Below the pieces are notes generated by a model. The model searched no databases and was not told the origin of the DNA. It worked only from the letters and a program-made list of their open reading frames with translations. A DNA stretch of 64,000 nucleotides. Source: Ketogulonicigenium vulgare WSH-001 (GTDB taxonomy: Bacteria; Pseudomonadota; Alphaproteobacteria; Rhodobacterales; Rhodobacteraceae). The number at the start of each line of letters is the position of its first letter. The stretch's first letter is position 1. Location: NCBI RefSeq assembly GCF_000223375.1, contig NC_017384.1:1430097-1494096 (forward strand), given 5' to 3'. This document shows, in pieces, positions 52,408-60,548 of this stretch. The position numbers and the translations under genes are program-made.

Positions 52408-54054
52408 TCAGCCCATCTGCCCCGCAAAGTGCCGCCCCGCGCGGGCTGCAAGGGCCATGATCGTCAATGTCGTGCCTGTGGTGCCGCTAGAGGCAAAGAC
52501 GCTGGCGTCCCCGATATAGAGATTGGGAATACCCCAGACCTGACTGTCGGCATTCACAACAGAGCTCGCCTCATCCGTGCCCATCCGCGCGCCGCCCGTT
52601 TCGTGAATCGCAGCGCCCATGATCATCGCTTTGGTAAAGAACATGCGGAACAGCGTGCGGCTGATGAGATCCTCGTTAGGATAGGCACCCCGGCCGTATT
52701 CTTTCAGCCCCATCGGCGAGCCCGTAAATTCGATATCCACGCCTGCGGCCTGCATGATTTCCGTCAAGGTCGCGATTTGCGCCGTCAGGGTCTGGCGATC
52801 CTGTTCGCCCATTTTACAACGGATATGCGCCGCAGGCACGCCCCATGCATCTTTGCGACGCGGGTTCAGCGTGACACGGTTGTCTGCATCGGGCTGCATG
52901 ATGCCAAAACCAAAAAACGAGATGCGCGCCGGATCGTCCGGCCCTGCGGGGCCGCGCCCCACCGAGCCTTGATAATCGTAATCGCTGGTCGCACGTCCGT
53001 CCGCGCCCGCAAAGCGCGGAATAAAAATGCCGCCAGACGGTCGGTAGAACGCATCCTCGGGCGCATCATCTGCCGTGACCGAGCCGCGTCCTTTCGGATA
53101 AGCGCCCATTGCGACCATAGGCAGCTGATCCATGAAATAGCGCCCGACCTGATCATGGCCATTGCCAATCCCGCCCGGATGCGCGGCGGATTTAGAGTTC
53201 AGCATCACGCGGATCGTCTCGATGGGCGATGCACAAAGGAAAACTCCCTGCGCATTGATGGTCTCGGGCTGATGGCTCAGACGGTCGACCACCTCTACCC
53301 CGGTTGCACGTGTGCCCGCCGCATTGGTCAGCACGCGCCGCACGATCGTATTATAGCGAATGGTCAGCCGCCCGCTGGCTGCGGCCTCGACCAGGGGGCG
53401 AAAGGCACGCTCGGGCGCGGCGGCAGCGGCAACATAGCGCCATGGCACGACCTTGCGCTCGGGCCAGCGCGCTTCGACATCGGCTTTGAACTGCTGCTCG
53501 GCGGGTGTCAGGCGGGCCTTATGCGCATACCGTCCATCAGGCAGCGTCGGGATATTATCCGTCTGACCATAAAGGTTCATGACGGCTTCGACCTCGTCAT
53601 AATAGGGCGCGATATCGGCATAGGACAAAGGCCAGTCGACGCCGCTATCATGCAGGCTTGCGCTTTTGAAATCGTCATCCGACCAGCGCAGCAGGACGCG
53701 GCCGAACATATGCGAACGACCGCCCATTTGTCGGCCGCGGCTCCATAAAAAGGGCGCGTCGGACGGCGTCGTATAGGGGTTTTTGCGGTCGTTCACATAG
53801 AAATCGCGCAGCCGACCGTTGAAGAATGTGGTTCTGGCCTGGCGCGCTTGACCGCGCAATGTGGCCATCGCGCGTTCCATAATATTCACCGGCGTTTGGC
53901 GCACATGGATGCGCTTATCGAGGTCGTCCTGCGACACACGCGGCCCGGCCTCGAGCAGGACGACATTCAACCCTTGCGCGGTCAATGTGCGCGCGGCAAA
54001 GGCCCCCGACGGGCCCGATCCAACCACGATTGCATCATATTGCCCAAGACTCAT
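52408..54054 (-). CDS. GMC-family FAD-dependent oxidoreductase (gluconate/sugar dehydrogenase-like)
   Basis: The 548-residue flavoprotein has the FAD-binding motif AIVVGSGPSGAFAARTL at the N-terminus, SRGRQMGGRSHMFGRVLLR in the GMC substrate region, and the C-terminal HETGGARMG and SGTTGTTLTIMALAARAGRH. Length and motifs fit the catalytic subunit of gluconate-2-dehydrogenase/fructose-dehydrogenase-type enzymes. No small subunit or cytochrome gene is next to it. The start at 54054 follows GGAG; a further start at 54105 is possible. It lies downstream of, and in the same direction as, the TetR gene. Confidence 0.83.
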   Translation of the reverse strand: MSLGQYDAIVVGSGPSGAFAARTLTAQGLNVVLLEAGPRVSQDDLDKRIHVRQTPVNIMERAMATLRGQARQARTTFFNGRLRDFYVNDRKNPYTTPSDAPFLWSRGRQMGGRSHMFGRVLLRWSDDDFKSASLHDSGVDWPLSYADIAPYYDEVEAVMNLYGQTDNIPTLPDGRYAHKARLTPAEQQFKADVEARWPERKVVPWRYVAAAAAPERAFRPLVEAAASGRLTIRYNTIVRRVLTNAAGTRATGVEVVDRLSHQPETINAQGVFLCASPIETIRVMLNSKSAAHPGGIGNGHDQVGRYFMDQLPMVAMGAYPKGRGSVTADDAPEDAFYRPSGGIFIPRFAGADGRATSDYDYQGSVGRGPAGPDDPARISFFGFGIMQPDADNRVTLNPRRKDAWGVPAAHIRCKMGEQDRQTLTAQIATLTEIMQAAGVDIEFTGSPMGLKEYGRGAYPNEDLISRTLFRMFFTKAMIMGAAIHETGGARMGTDEASSVVNADSQVWGIPNLYIGDASVFASSGTTGTTLTIMALAARAGRHFAGQMG

Positions 54055-54164
54055 TTTTTCAGCTCCACCGTCAATCAATACAGCAGATTGAAACATAAGT
54101 TTCATTCAGGGCAAGCGTGATCGCCCTATTGCGGACAAGTCTGTCACCCGCCGCCGCAAAACGA

Positions 54165-54902
54165 TCAAGGATTGGGCGCTACCTTCAGCACGATGAACTC
54201 GCTGCTGCTCGGCCAGGCCGGCGGCGCGGTCAAGCCGCCGATACTATAGGCAATAATCGCTTGCAGCGCATAGGCACGATCCTCGGGCGATTGGATGGCC
54301 GAACCGGGCCCCACACCCAGAAAACGCAGCTTGCCGACCAAGGGATCGCAGTCGGCCAGAATATGGATGACCGACCCGCGCAACAACTCGTACCGCCACG
54401 CCACTTCCGAGCGTGAAAGCTCGGGCAGGCTGCGCGCCAGCTGATTGACAAAAAGCTGGGCGACGGAGTCAAAGGAGTTGTGAACGAACTGATTGACCTC
54501 GGTCGCAAGCTCGGCCCGCATATGCTGCAACGCCCGAAGGAAAAGACTACTGCCCGTTTTCTCATCGATATCGTCGATCATCGGCTGTGCAAGACAGGCG
54601 ATAATGCGTTCAACAGGCACTGGCGCGGCGCCATATTCTTCGATCGCAGCGCGCAGCAAAGTCTCGCGGTGACGATTCACCGGCTCGAGAATCCCCAGCA
54701 AGGCCTGACGCGTCAGGTCACTTTTTGAGCGGAAATAATAGTTGACCGCAGCGATATTCACCCCTGTCGCATGGCAGATATCGCGGACCGTTGTCGCCCT
54801 AACCCCTTTGCGCGCAACCAGAATCTTGGTCGCTTCCATAATTCTGTCGCGGGTGCTTTCGCTGCCCTGCGGCGCGGCATCATGAAGTTCGGCAGCTTTC
54901 AT
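54165..54902 (-). CDS. TetR-family regulator of the deacetylase/ABC/isochorismatase regulon
   Basis: The protein (245 residues from the ATG at 54902) has a TetR helix-turn-helix: RIMEATKILVARKGVRATTV, then DICHATGVNIAAVNYYFRSK. A large helical ligand domain follows. The frame is open up to 55013, but that start would abut the operator and lacks a ribosome site. It is divergent from the isochorismatase gene, and the site at 55017-55042 lies between them. Two further copies of the site stand before the deacetylase and ABC operons, making this the likely regulon repressor. Confidence 0.83.
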   Translation of the reverse strand: MKAAELHDAAPQGSESTRDRIMEATKILVARKGVRATTVRDICHATGVNIAAVNYYFRSKSDLTRQALLGILEPVNRHRETLLRAAIEEYGAAPVPVERIIACLAQPMIDDIDEKTGSSLFLRALQHMRAELATEVNQFVHNSFDSVAQLFVNQLARSLPELSRSEVAWRYELLRGSVIHILADCDPLVGKLRFLGVGPGSAIQSPEDRAYALQAIIAYSIGGLTAPPAWPSSSEFIVLKVAPNP

Positions 54903-54987
54903 GCGTTCATTCTCATTCGTGATTATGCGCCCGGATTGCCTTTGGCTTTTCCTGCTCGACGGTCGGTTTACACTATACATGATATCG

Positions 54988-55042
54988 TTGACAGAAAAGG
55001 CGACGCGAGTCATAAATTTGTTTGAAACTGTTGTTTAATACA
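54988..55042 (+). promoter_or_regulatory. promoter and shared 26-bp operator, copy 3
   Basis: TTGACA (54988-54993) and CATAAA (55011-55016) are 17 bases apart. The operator 55017-55042 begins directly after the -10 box and reads TTTGTTTGAAAC then TGTTTAATACA at its end. The transcription start would fall inside the site, so a bound TetR dimer would block initiation. The isochorismatase gene starts 10 bases further on. Confidence 0.75.
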
Positions 55043-55052
55043 TTGGACTCGC

Positions 55053-55715
55053 ATGGAACTCTCTGACAAGACGGCCCGCCAAATGTACGAGGGCATTCGT
55101 CAAAACCCGCCCCGCAAACCCTTTGGCCTGGGCGAGCGGGTTGCATTGGTCAATATCGACCTGCAGCGCGCCTATACGGATGTGGGCAGCTTCAAAACAG
55201 CCTACACCGGCCATCCCCAGCAGATGGATCACATCAACACCCTGACCGATGTCTGCCGCCAACTGGGCGCCCCCGTAATTTGGACCTATGTGGCGTATTT
55301 GCCCCATTCCGAGGATGCTGGCCTATGGGGGACGCGGACGGACACGCCGGACTCGTTGCAAAATATCAAGGACGGCAGCCCCCGCGCCGAACTGGACCCA
55401 CGCCTGAACATTGCCGACAGTGATATCAAGCTGCGCAAGCATATGGCGTCGGTCTTTACCGAGACGCTGTTGCCGTCGCTCTTTACCTTTAAAAAGGTGG
55501 ACACGGTTATCCTGACTGGTGGATCGACCTCGGGCTGCGTGCGCGCCTCGGCGGTCGAGGCGCTCTCGCGTAGTTACCGCGCCATCGTGGTCGAAGAATG
55601 CGTCGCCGACAAACACGAAAGCCCCCATTTTGCCAGCCTTTACGACATCTGCGCGAAATATGGCGACGTCATGGGGATCGACGCCGTGCTGACCGAGCTG
55701 CGCGGGCGCCTGTAA
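55053..55715 (+). CDS. isochorismatase-family cysteine hydrolase (N-carbamoyl/ureido amidohydrolase-like)
   Basis: The 220-residue hydrolase has the triad Asp36 (LVNIDLQRAYT), Lys129 (KLRKHMASVF) and Cys162 (TSGCVRAS), with the cis-peptide region before the Cys. Members of this group cleave N-carbamoylsarcosine, ureidoacrylate, oxamate or nicotinamide. With an allantoinase-like protein and an amidase in the same proposed regulon, a ureide or carbamoyl compound is a reasonable substrate class; that is inference. It is divergent from the TetR gene. Confidence 0.83.
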   Translation: MELSDKTARQMYEGIRQNPPRKPFGLGERVALVNIDLQRAYTDVGSFKTAYTGHPQQMDHINTLTDVCRQLGAPVIWTYVAYLPHSEDAGLWGTRTDTPDSLQNIKDGSPRAELDPRLNIADSDIKLRKHMASVFTETLLPSLFTFKKVDTVILTGGSTSGCVRASAVEALSRSYRAIVVEECVADKHESPHFASLYDICAKYGDVMGIDAVLTELRGRL

Positions 55716-55998
55716 CCTGCCTGACGTTTCAGATTGCGCATTGCAATCCATAGGCTGCGCCCGTTTCACTGGCGCAGCCTCGTAAAAAAGGGCCGTTTCA
55801 GGGATCTGCGATCTTCGACACGCCCAATGCCAAAGACCTGTTCAATGCGGCCCGGCGACACGCCCTTGACGAGGGGAATGCCACGTTCAAGCGGCTATAT
55901 TCCTCTTTTGCAACGGCTAGCCCATACGCGACAGCGGATATACATTCTTTTTGACACCTCTTGTTCGGCTTTGTCCGCAGCATTAGCCTCAGGCGATC

Positions 55999-56949
55999 AT
56001 GAACAACGCATTCTCGATCCAACGCCTCTTGCTATCGCCCAACATCACACTGCGGCATCTCGAGATTTTTGCCACGATGATGGACGGCTGGACCACGGCG
56101 GCGGTGGCCGAGCGTCTCGAGATCACCCAGCCCGCGGTATCCCAAAGCATCAAGCAATTGGAACAAGCGCTCAATGTCACCTTGTTCGAACGCGTTGGTC
56201 GTCGCCTCAGCCCGACCAATAGCGCCGTTATTTTACATAGCGATGTGCGACAAGTTTTTCGCGCCATGCGTGCGCTGGAAATCCGCGCCGAGGGCCTGTC
56301 AAAGGGGTCATCCGGGCAGCTACGCATCATCTCGACACCGCCCTTGGGCTATTCCTATGCCCCGCTAGCGCTGGCGCGCATCTTGCAAACCAACAGTGAG
56401 ATTGCGACCGAATACGAGGTCGTGCGCATGACAGAGCTGCGCGACGCCGTGCAATCGGGGCGCATGGATCTGGGGCTGGCCGTGTTCGAGGGCAATATCG
56501 AAACCGCGCTGAACGTGACCCCGATCCACCGCACGCGCATGGTGGCCGTGGTGCCCCGCAGCAGCCCCCTAAGCGAAAAGCACGCCATCTCGCCCGAGGA
56601 TCTGCACGCGCAGCCCTATATCGGCCTCGCAGGCGACAGCAACCTGGGGCAGTTGATCCGGTCGGCCTTTACCGAGCGCCAAGCGGACTATCACCCAAGG
56701 CTGGAGGTGCGCTATTGCGCGACCGCCGTCAACCTTGCGGAACGCGGCATCGGCACCGCAATGGTCGATCCCTATTCGGCATCGGCGCATGCCCTGCAAA
56801 ACGTGGTCTGCCTGCCCTTTGTCCCCACGCGCGAGGTCTGGGCCTGCACATTGACCAGGCGCGGCGTTCCGTTCTCGTCGCCGCTGAAAGCCTTTATGGC
56901 GATCCTGCGCGAAGAAATGGAAAACCGCGTCGTCAGCCTGCCCGTTTGA
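55999..56949 (+). CDS. LysR-family regulator
   Basis: The 316-residue LysR protein has the N-terminal RHLEIFATMMDGWTTAAVAE and the recognition helix RLEITQPAVSQSIKQLEQAL, followed by the ligand domain. It stands alone after a 283-base gap with no gene and is followed by 300 bases without a recognisable gene before the IS element. No target is evident; it may regulate the isochorismatase side or be the remains of a cluster cut by the insertion region. Confidence 0.84.
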   Translation: MNNAFSIQRLLLSPNITLRHLEIFATMMDGWTTAAVAERLEITQPAVSQSIKQLEQALNVTLFERVGRRLSPTNSAVILHSDVRQVFRAMRALEIRAEGLSKGSSGQLRIISTPPLGYSYAPLALARILQTNSEIATEYEVVRMTELRDAVQSGRMDLGLAVFEGNIETALNVTPIHRTRMVAVVPRSSPLSEKHAISPEDLHAQPYIGLAGDSNLGQLIRSAFTERQADYHPRLEVRYCATAVNLAERGIGTAMVDPYSASAHALQNVVCLPFVPTREVWACTLTRRGVPFSSPLKAFMAILREEMENRVVSLPV

Positions 56950-57249
56950 GCCGCGCGCGGCGCTTTTGTATATGCGGCCTGATCCGCATGAGGGGCCCGC
57001 AGCGCAGAGGGTAGCGATTTTTGCGCGCGCACGTCAGCCGATCTCTCGGGGTGGCCGCGGCATCGGCAAGCCGCCCCGATTGCAGCAGCGTGGCAACCTA
57101 TCAAAGTCCCTTCCAAAAGCAGCCCCAGCCTTGGCACCATATCGAAAATGCTTTGCGCATCCGCGTGATTACTCGCCAGCTGCTTTTGCAGAGTGCTCCT
57201 CCCCCTGTGAATTGGTCCGCTGTTATGTTTAGGAAACGGAGGATCAAGA

Positions 57250-57528
57250 ATGGCAAACAAGCGGCCGAAGGCGGAAGAGATTGTCTCGAAGTTGCGGCAG
57301 GTTGAGGTTCTGATGGGGCAAGGTTTGTCCCGTCTTGACGCGGTCAGGCGTATCGGCGTTGTCGAGCAGACGTATTACCGCTGGCGCAAGCAATACGGTG
57401 GGATGGGCGTGGGTCAGATGAAGGAACTGAAGCGCCTTCAATAAGAGAATGAACTGCTCGGGCGTGCGGTGTCTGACCTGACGCTGGATAAGCTGATCCT
57501 GACGGAGGCCGCGCGGGGAAACTTTTAA
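57250..57528 (+). pseudogene. IS3-family orfA with an internal stop codon
   Basis: The frame encodes the helix-turn-helix leader protein (RPKAEEIVSKLRQVEVLMGQ; QTYYRWRKQYGGM) and the leucine-zipper part ENELLGRAVSDLTLDKLIL. A TAA stops it at codon 65 (57442-57444), where homologues usually have a Lys or Gln codon. The frame would otherwise end at 57528. The nonsense change should prevent the OrfAB fusion transposase. Confidence 0.8.
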
Positions 57529-58376
57529 GCCACGCTCGCCGCCGGGCCTGCATTGACCATGTCCGCAGTGAGCTGGGCGTTTCCGAGCGTCGGGCCTGCC
57601 AAGTGCTGCGCCAGCATCGCTCGACACAGCGCAAGCTGCCGCGAGGGCGGACGGACGAAGATCGCCTGGTCGCCGACATGATTGAGTTGGCCAGGCAATA
57701 TGGCCGCTACGGCTATCGCCGGATTGCGGCCTTGTTGCGGAATGCCGGATGGCAGGTGAACGACAAGAGGGTCGAGCGCCTATGGCGGCGAGAGGGGCTG
57801 AAGGTGCCGATAAAGCAACCGAAGAAGGGCCGACTATGGCTGAACGACGGATCCTGCGTCCGGTTGCGGCCGCAATACCGGGATCATGTTTGGTCGTATG
57901 ATTTTGTTCACTGCCGCACCGATGACGGCAAGGTGTTTCGGACGCTGAACATCCTTGATGAGTTCAGCCGCGAATGCCTGACGATCAGGGTGCGGCGCAA
58001 GTTGAACTCGACAGACGTGATCGATGCGCTGACAGACCTGTTCATCTTGCGCGGCGTGCCAGCCTTCATCCGTTCCGACAATGGCCCGGAGTTCATAGCC
58101 CTCGCTGTTCGGGACTGGATCAGCGCCGTCGGCGCAGAAACGGCCTACATTGAACCCGGATCGCCCTGGGAGAATGGCTACTGCGAAAGCTTCAACGCCC
58201 GTTTCCGCGATGAAATGCTGAACGGGGAGGTCTTCTACAGCCTCCGCGAGGCACAGATCCTGATCGAACAGTGGAGGAAGCATTACAACACGAAACGACC
58301 ACACAGCGCATTGGGCTACAGACCACCGGCCCCGGAAGCCATCATCGCGATGGGCCAGAGGCTGGTCATCCACTAA
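57522..58376 (+). CDS. IS3-family transposase orfB (rve integrase core)
   Basis: It is read in the -1 frame relative to orfA, beginning around LLSHARRRACIDHVRSELGV. The DDE triad appears as WSYDFVHCRTDDG (Asp), IRSDNGPEF (Asp) and NGYCESFNARFRDE (Glu). The catalytic domain looks intact, but expression normally needs frameshifting from orfA, which is interrupted. The exact start of a separate OrfB is not defined; the first in-frame start-like codon is GTG at 57603. Confidence 0.82.
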   Translation, partial: LLSHARRRACIDHVRSELGVSERRACQVLRQHRSTQRKLPRGRTDEDRLVADMIELARQYGRYGYRRIAALLRNAGWQVNDKRVERLWRREGLKVPIKQPKKGRLWLNDGSCVRLRPQYRDHVWSYDFVHCRTDDGKVFRTLNILDEFSRECLTIRVRRKLNSTDVIDALTDLFILRGVPAFIRSDNGPEFIALAVRDWISAVGAETAYIEPGSPWENGYCESFNARFRDEMLNGEVFYSLREAQILIEQWRKHYNTKRPHSALGYRPPAPEAIIAMGQRLVIH

Positions 58377-58482
58377 CTTTCAAAATGGAGCACTCAAGTG
58401 GGGCTGATCATTTCCATTGAGAATTGAACCATGTGACCCTTCCCCAACGCGGTGAGCGACGGGGGGACAAGGAGTGATTCAC

Positions 58483-58560
58483 ATGGGACTTTTGAATGTC
58501 ATTCGCCGGATGGCTCTGCGAGAGAAGCTACCGATCCGCGAGATCGCGCGTCGCACAGGT
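58483..58560 (+). pseudogene. IS21-family istA fragment (first 26 codons)
   Basis: Downstream of the IS3 right end, an IS21-type terminus (TGATCATTTCCATTGAG, from 58405) and an istA start with a good ribosome site (AAGGAG) are followed by GLLNVIRRMALREKLPIREI and ARRTG. The match then stops abruptly at 58560, and the sequence changes to that leading into the FUSC gene. The rest of istA and all of istB are missing. This marks a deletion or recombination junction. Confidence 0.75.
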
Positions 58561-58826
58561 TCTCCAACCAGATTGGCGGGTTTCCCGACCTTACTGCTGT
58601 CTTCGTGGTCATCACAGAAATTGTGGACACAGTGCTGGGCGGCGTGATCCTCGCAAGATTCCGCATTGCCATAGCGCTTGCGCGCGAGCCATTGTTCCGG
58701 CTGGGGACCCATGGCGCCGGTACCAATTGCCGCGACCGAGGGGGCTACGTCGGCCTTGTCATGGTACTGCTCGGGCTTCTGAATGTACTGGCCGCCCCGC
58801 TGGTAGCACTTCTGCTTGGATGTACC

Positions 58827-59849
58827 ATGAAACACACAACGCGTCTGTCCCTGTCTTTCAATCGCATCGCCGCCGCTGGGCGCGATGCGCTCGCCTCCGC
58901 GGTCGCCGGCGCGCTGGCTTGGCTGCTTGCCAGTGGGCTATTCGGCCATACCCATCCGGTCTTCGCCATCGTGACTGCCATTGTCTGCCTTGCTCCTGGC
59001 CTGCCCAATCACGGGCGGCAGGCGGTGGGTATAATGCTCGGTGTCGCAATCGGCATTCTGATGGGCGAGCTGGCGTTGCTGGTCCCAGACAGCCTGATGG
59101 GGGCCGGAGCGCTGGCACTATTGCGCATGTCGGGAGCCGTGCTGTGCTCAATCCTGATCGCCTCTGCCTTCGGCCTGCCCGCAGTGGTGCCGATCCAGGC
59201 CGGCGTCTCGGCAGTGCTGGTGTTGGCGATGGGGCCGGAGAACGCGGGATGGCACAGGATGCAAGACGTGTTCGTCGGCGCTGGTGTGGGTCTTCTGTTC
59301 AGCCAAATTCTGCTGACGCCTGATCCACTGCGCCAGGTCGACGGTGCCATGCACAATCTCCTGCTGCGGATTGGGACGGCACTCAAAACTGCGGCCAGCG
59401 CAGTGCAGAACGCCGATCCGACTAAGGCGGACACCGCGCTCGGCCTGATCATGCAGGCGCAGGAAGACCTGGTGTTGCTACGCGATGGTGCCGATGCTGC
59501 GCGTTATGCCGCCCGCTGGTCTTTGCGCGGACGTCTGGCCGCCGGTCCCGTCACGGCAGCGGCCGATCAGAGCGAACATGACGCGATCCGTATCTGTGCT
59601 GCGGCGCTTTTGCTTGGCGACGCGCTGCATGAGGCCTTGCGCCAGGGAAGCCGGCAGCCTCCCGGCCTCGCAAGCCACCTGCAGATGCTTGGGGCACGTG
59701 CCAGCGGCAAGGCGGGCAACGACATTCTGCCTTATCGCAAAGGATCGCCAACAATCGGCCTCACAGACCCGGCATGGCTGCCATTGATCTCACCGTTGGA
59801 CATTCTGAACAAAATGCTGCCAACGACGTGCGTGAAGTCGCCGCCCTGA
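58827..59849 (+). CDS. FUSC-family membrane protein (aromatic acid exporter-like)
   Basis: The 340-residue protein from the ATG at 58827 has six N-terminal membrane segments (SAVAGALAWLLASGLFGHTH; IVTAIVCLAPGLPNHGRQAV; VLCSILIASAFGLPAVVPIQ) and a C-terminal cytoplasmic helical region. This is the layout of fusaric acid resistance/aromatic exporter proteins. The frame is open back to 58452 through the istA fragment and a hydrophobic stretch of unclear origin, so the start could be earlier. It meets the convergent TetR gene end to end at 59849/59850. Confidence 0.72.
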   Translation: MKHTTRLSLSFNRIAAAGRDALASAVAGALAWLLASGLFGHTHPVFAIVTAIVCLAPGLPNHGRQAVGIMLGVAIGILMGELALLVPDSLMGAGALALLRMSGAVLCSILIASAFGLPAVVPIQAGVSAVLVLAMGPENAGWHRMQDVFVGAGVGLLFSQILLTPDPLRQVDGAMHNLLLRIGTALKTAASAVQNADPTKADTALGLIMQAQEDLVLLRDGADAARYAARWSLRGRLAAGPVTAAADQSEHDAIRICAAALLLGDALHEALRQGSRQPPGLASHLQMLGARASGKAGNDILPYRKGSPTIGLTDPAWLPLISPLDILNKMLPTTCVKSPP

Positions 59850-60461
59850 TCAGCAGCACAGCCCCTCGCACAGGGCCTCAAGCGCAGCTTCAACGGCATT
59901 CGCGCCGACCTTTTCTGGCAGCAGGAGGCCATCCAGCGTCAGCAGGGTCAATCCATGCATTTGCGCCCAGCAGGCGGCCGCCTGACCCTGTACCGGTCGT
60001 TTTCGGAAAATACCTGCGGATTGGCCGCGTTCCAGCAGCTCGACGACGATCTCGAACGTACTAAGCGCGCGGGGGTCCGTGTGCAGCCGGGTCGCGCTGG
60101 TGACCTCGGGGCCGAACATAAGCCGATAGAGCGCCGCGTTGCCTTGGCCAAAGCCCAGATAGGCCTTTGCCATCGCGTCGAACTCTGCCTCGATGCCGCC
60201 GGGCAGTGCCTGCTGCGCCCGCTGCAATTCTTCGCGCAGGCGGTCGAAACCGATCAGCGCAAGCCCCGCCAACAGCTCCCCCTTGTCGGAGAAATGCTTG
60301 TAGGGGGCGGAGTGGCTGACGCCAGCCCGCCGCGCGACCTCCCGCAAGGTGAATTGCCAGCCGCCGGCCTCGGCCAGCATCTGCATCGCGGTATCGAGCA
60401 GGGCGCGTTTTAGATCGCCGTGGTGATAGGGGCGGGAGGGTGTCTCGGTCATCGGCTTCAT
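59850..60461 (-). CDS. TetR-family regulator of the divergent aldehyde dehydrogenase gene
   Basis: The 203-residue TetR protein starts with PYHHGDLKRALLDTAMQMLA and has the helix-turn-helix FTLREVARRAGVSHSAPYKH, a subgroup often found beside oxidoreductase genes. It is divergent from the aldehyde dehydrogenase with 87 bases between, full of inverted repeats. The start could also be the ATG at 60452. A role in sensing an aldehyde or aromatic compound is inferred from the neighbour. Confidence 0.83.
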   Translation of the reverse strand: MKPMTETPSRPYHHGDLKRALLDTAMQMLAEAGGWQFTLREVARRAGVSHSAPYKHFSDKGELLAGLALIGFDRLREELQRAQQALPGGIEAEFDAMAKAYLGFGQGNAALYRLMFGPEVTSATRLHTDPRALSTFEIVVELLERGQSAGIFRKRPVQGQAAACWAQMHGLTLLTLDGLLLPEKVGANAVEAALEALCEGLCC

Positions 60462-60469
60462 GTTATCGG

Positions 60470-60548
60470 TGTCAATTTATGTTGACATCGTAAACTTTAC
60501 GCCCTATGTCAAGCACGATTATGTTTACAACAGAAACATGAGGCCGTC
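60470..60548. promoter_or_regulatory. divergent promoter with palindromes between TetR and aldehyde dehydrogenase
   Basis: TGTCAA/TTGACA (60470-60487) is an inverted repeat with a 6-base centre. CGTAAACTTTACG (60489-60501) is a palindrome, and ATGTTT/AAACAT spans 60531-60549. TTGACA (60482-60487) and TATGTC (60505-60510), 17 bases apart, may be the -35 and -10 of the dehydrogenase gene, which would put the palindrome between the boxes where a repressor would block. Confidence 0.55.

Larger units (their letters stand above)
57191..58395 (+). mobile_element. IS3-family insertion sequence, probably inactive
   Basis: The element carries orfA and a frameshifted orfB as in the IS3 family (IS407-like group). 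The end sequence GAGTGCTCC at 57191-57199 is mirrored by GGAGCACTC at 58387-58395. On the right the terminal repeat seems to extend into CAAGTGGGGCTGATCA, while the left flank does not match this, so the left tip may be truncated. No target duplication could be fixed. The right end abuts an IS21-family end. Confidence 0.75.

Noticed and set aside
56772..57260. 162-codon minus-strand frame upstream of the IS element
   Set aside because: More than a third of it is antisense to the LysR gene and the rest lacks any family resemblance; the 300 bases 56950-57249 show no gene I can support.
58452..58826. N-terminal extension of the FUSC protein through the IS21 fragment
   Set aside because: The first part is out-of-frame istA sequence and the family match begins at about 58827; a natural start further upstream cannot be shown.
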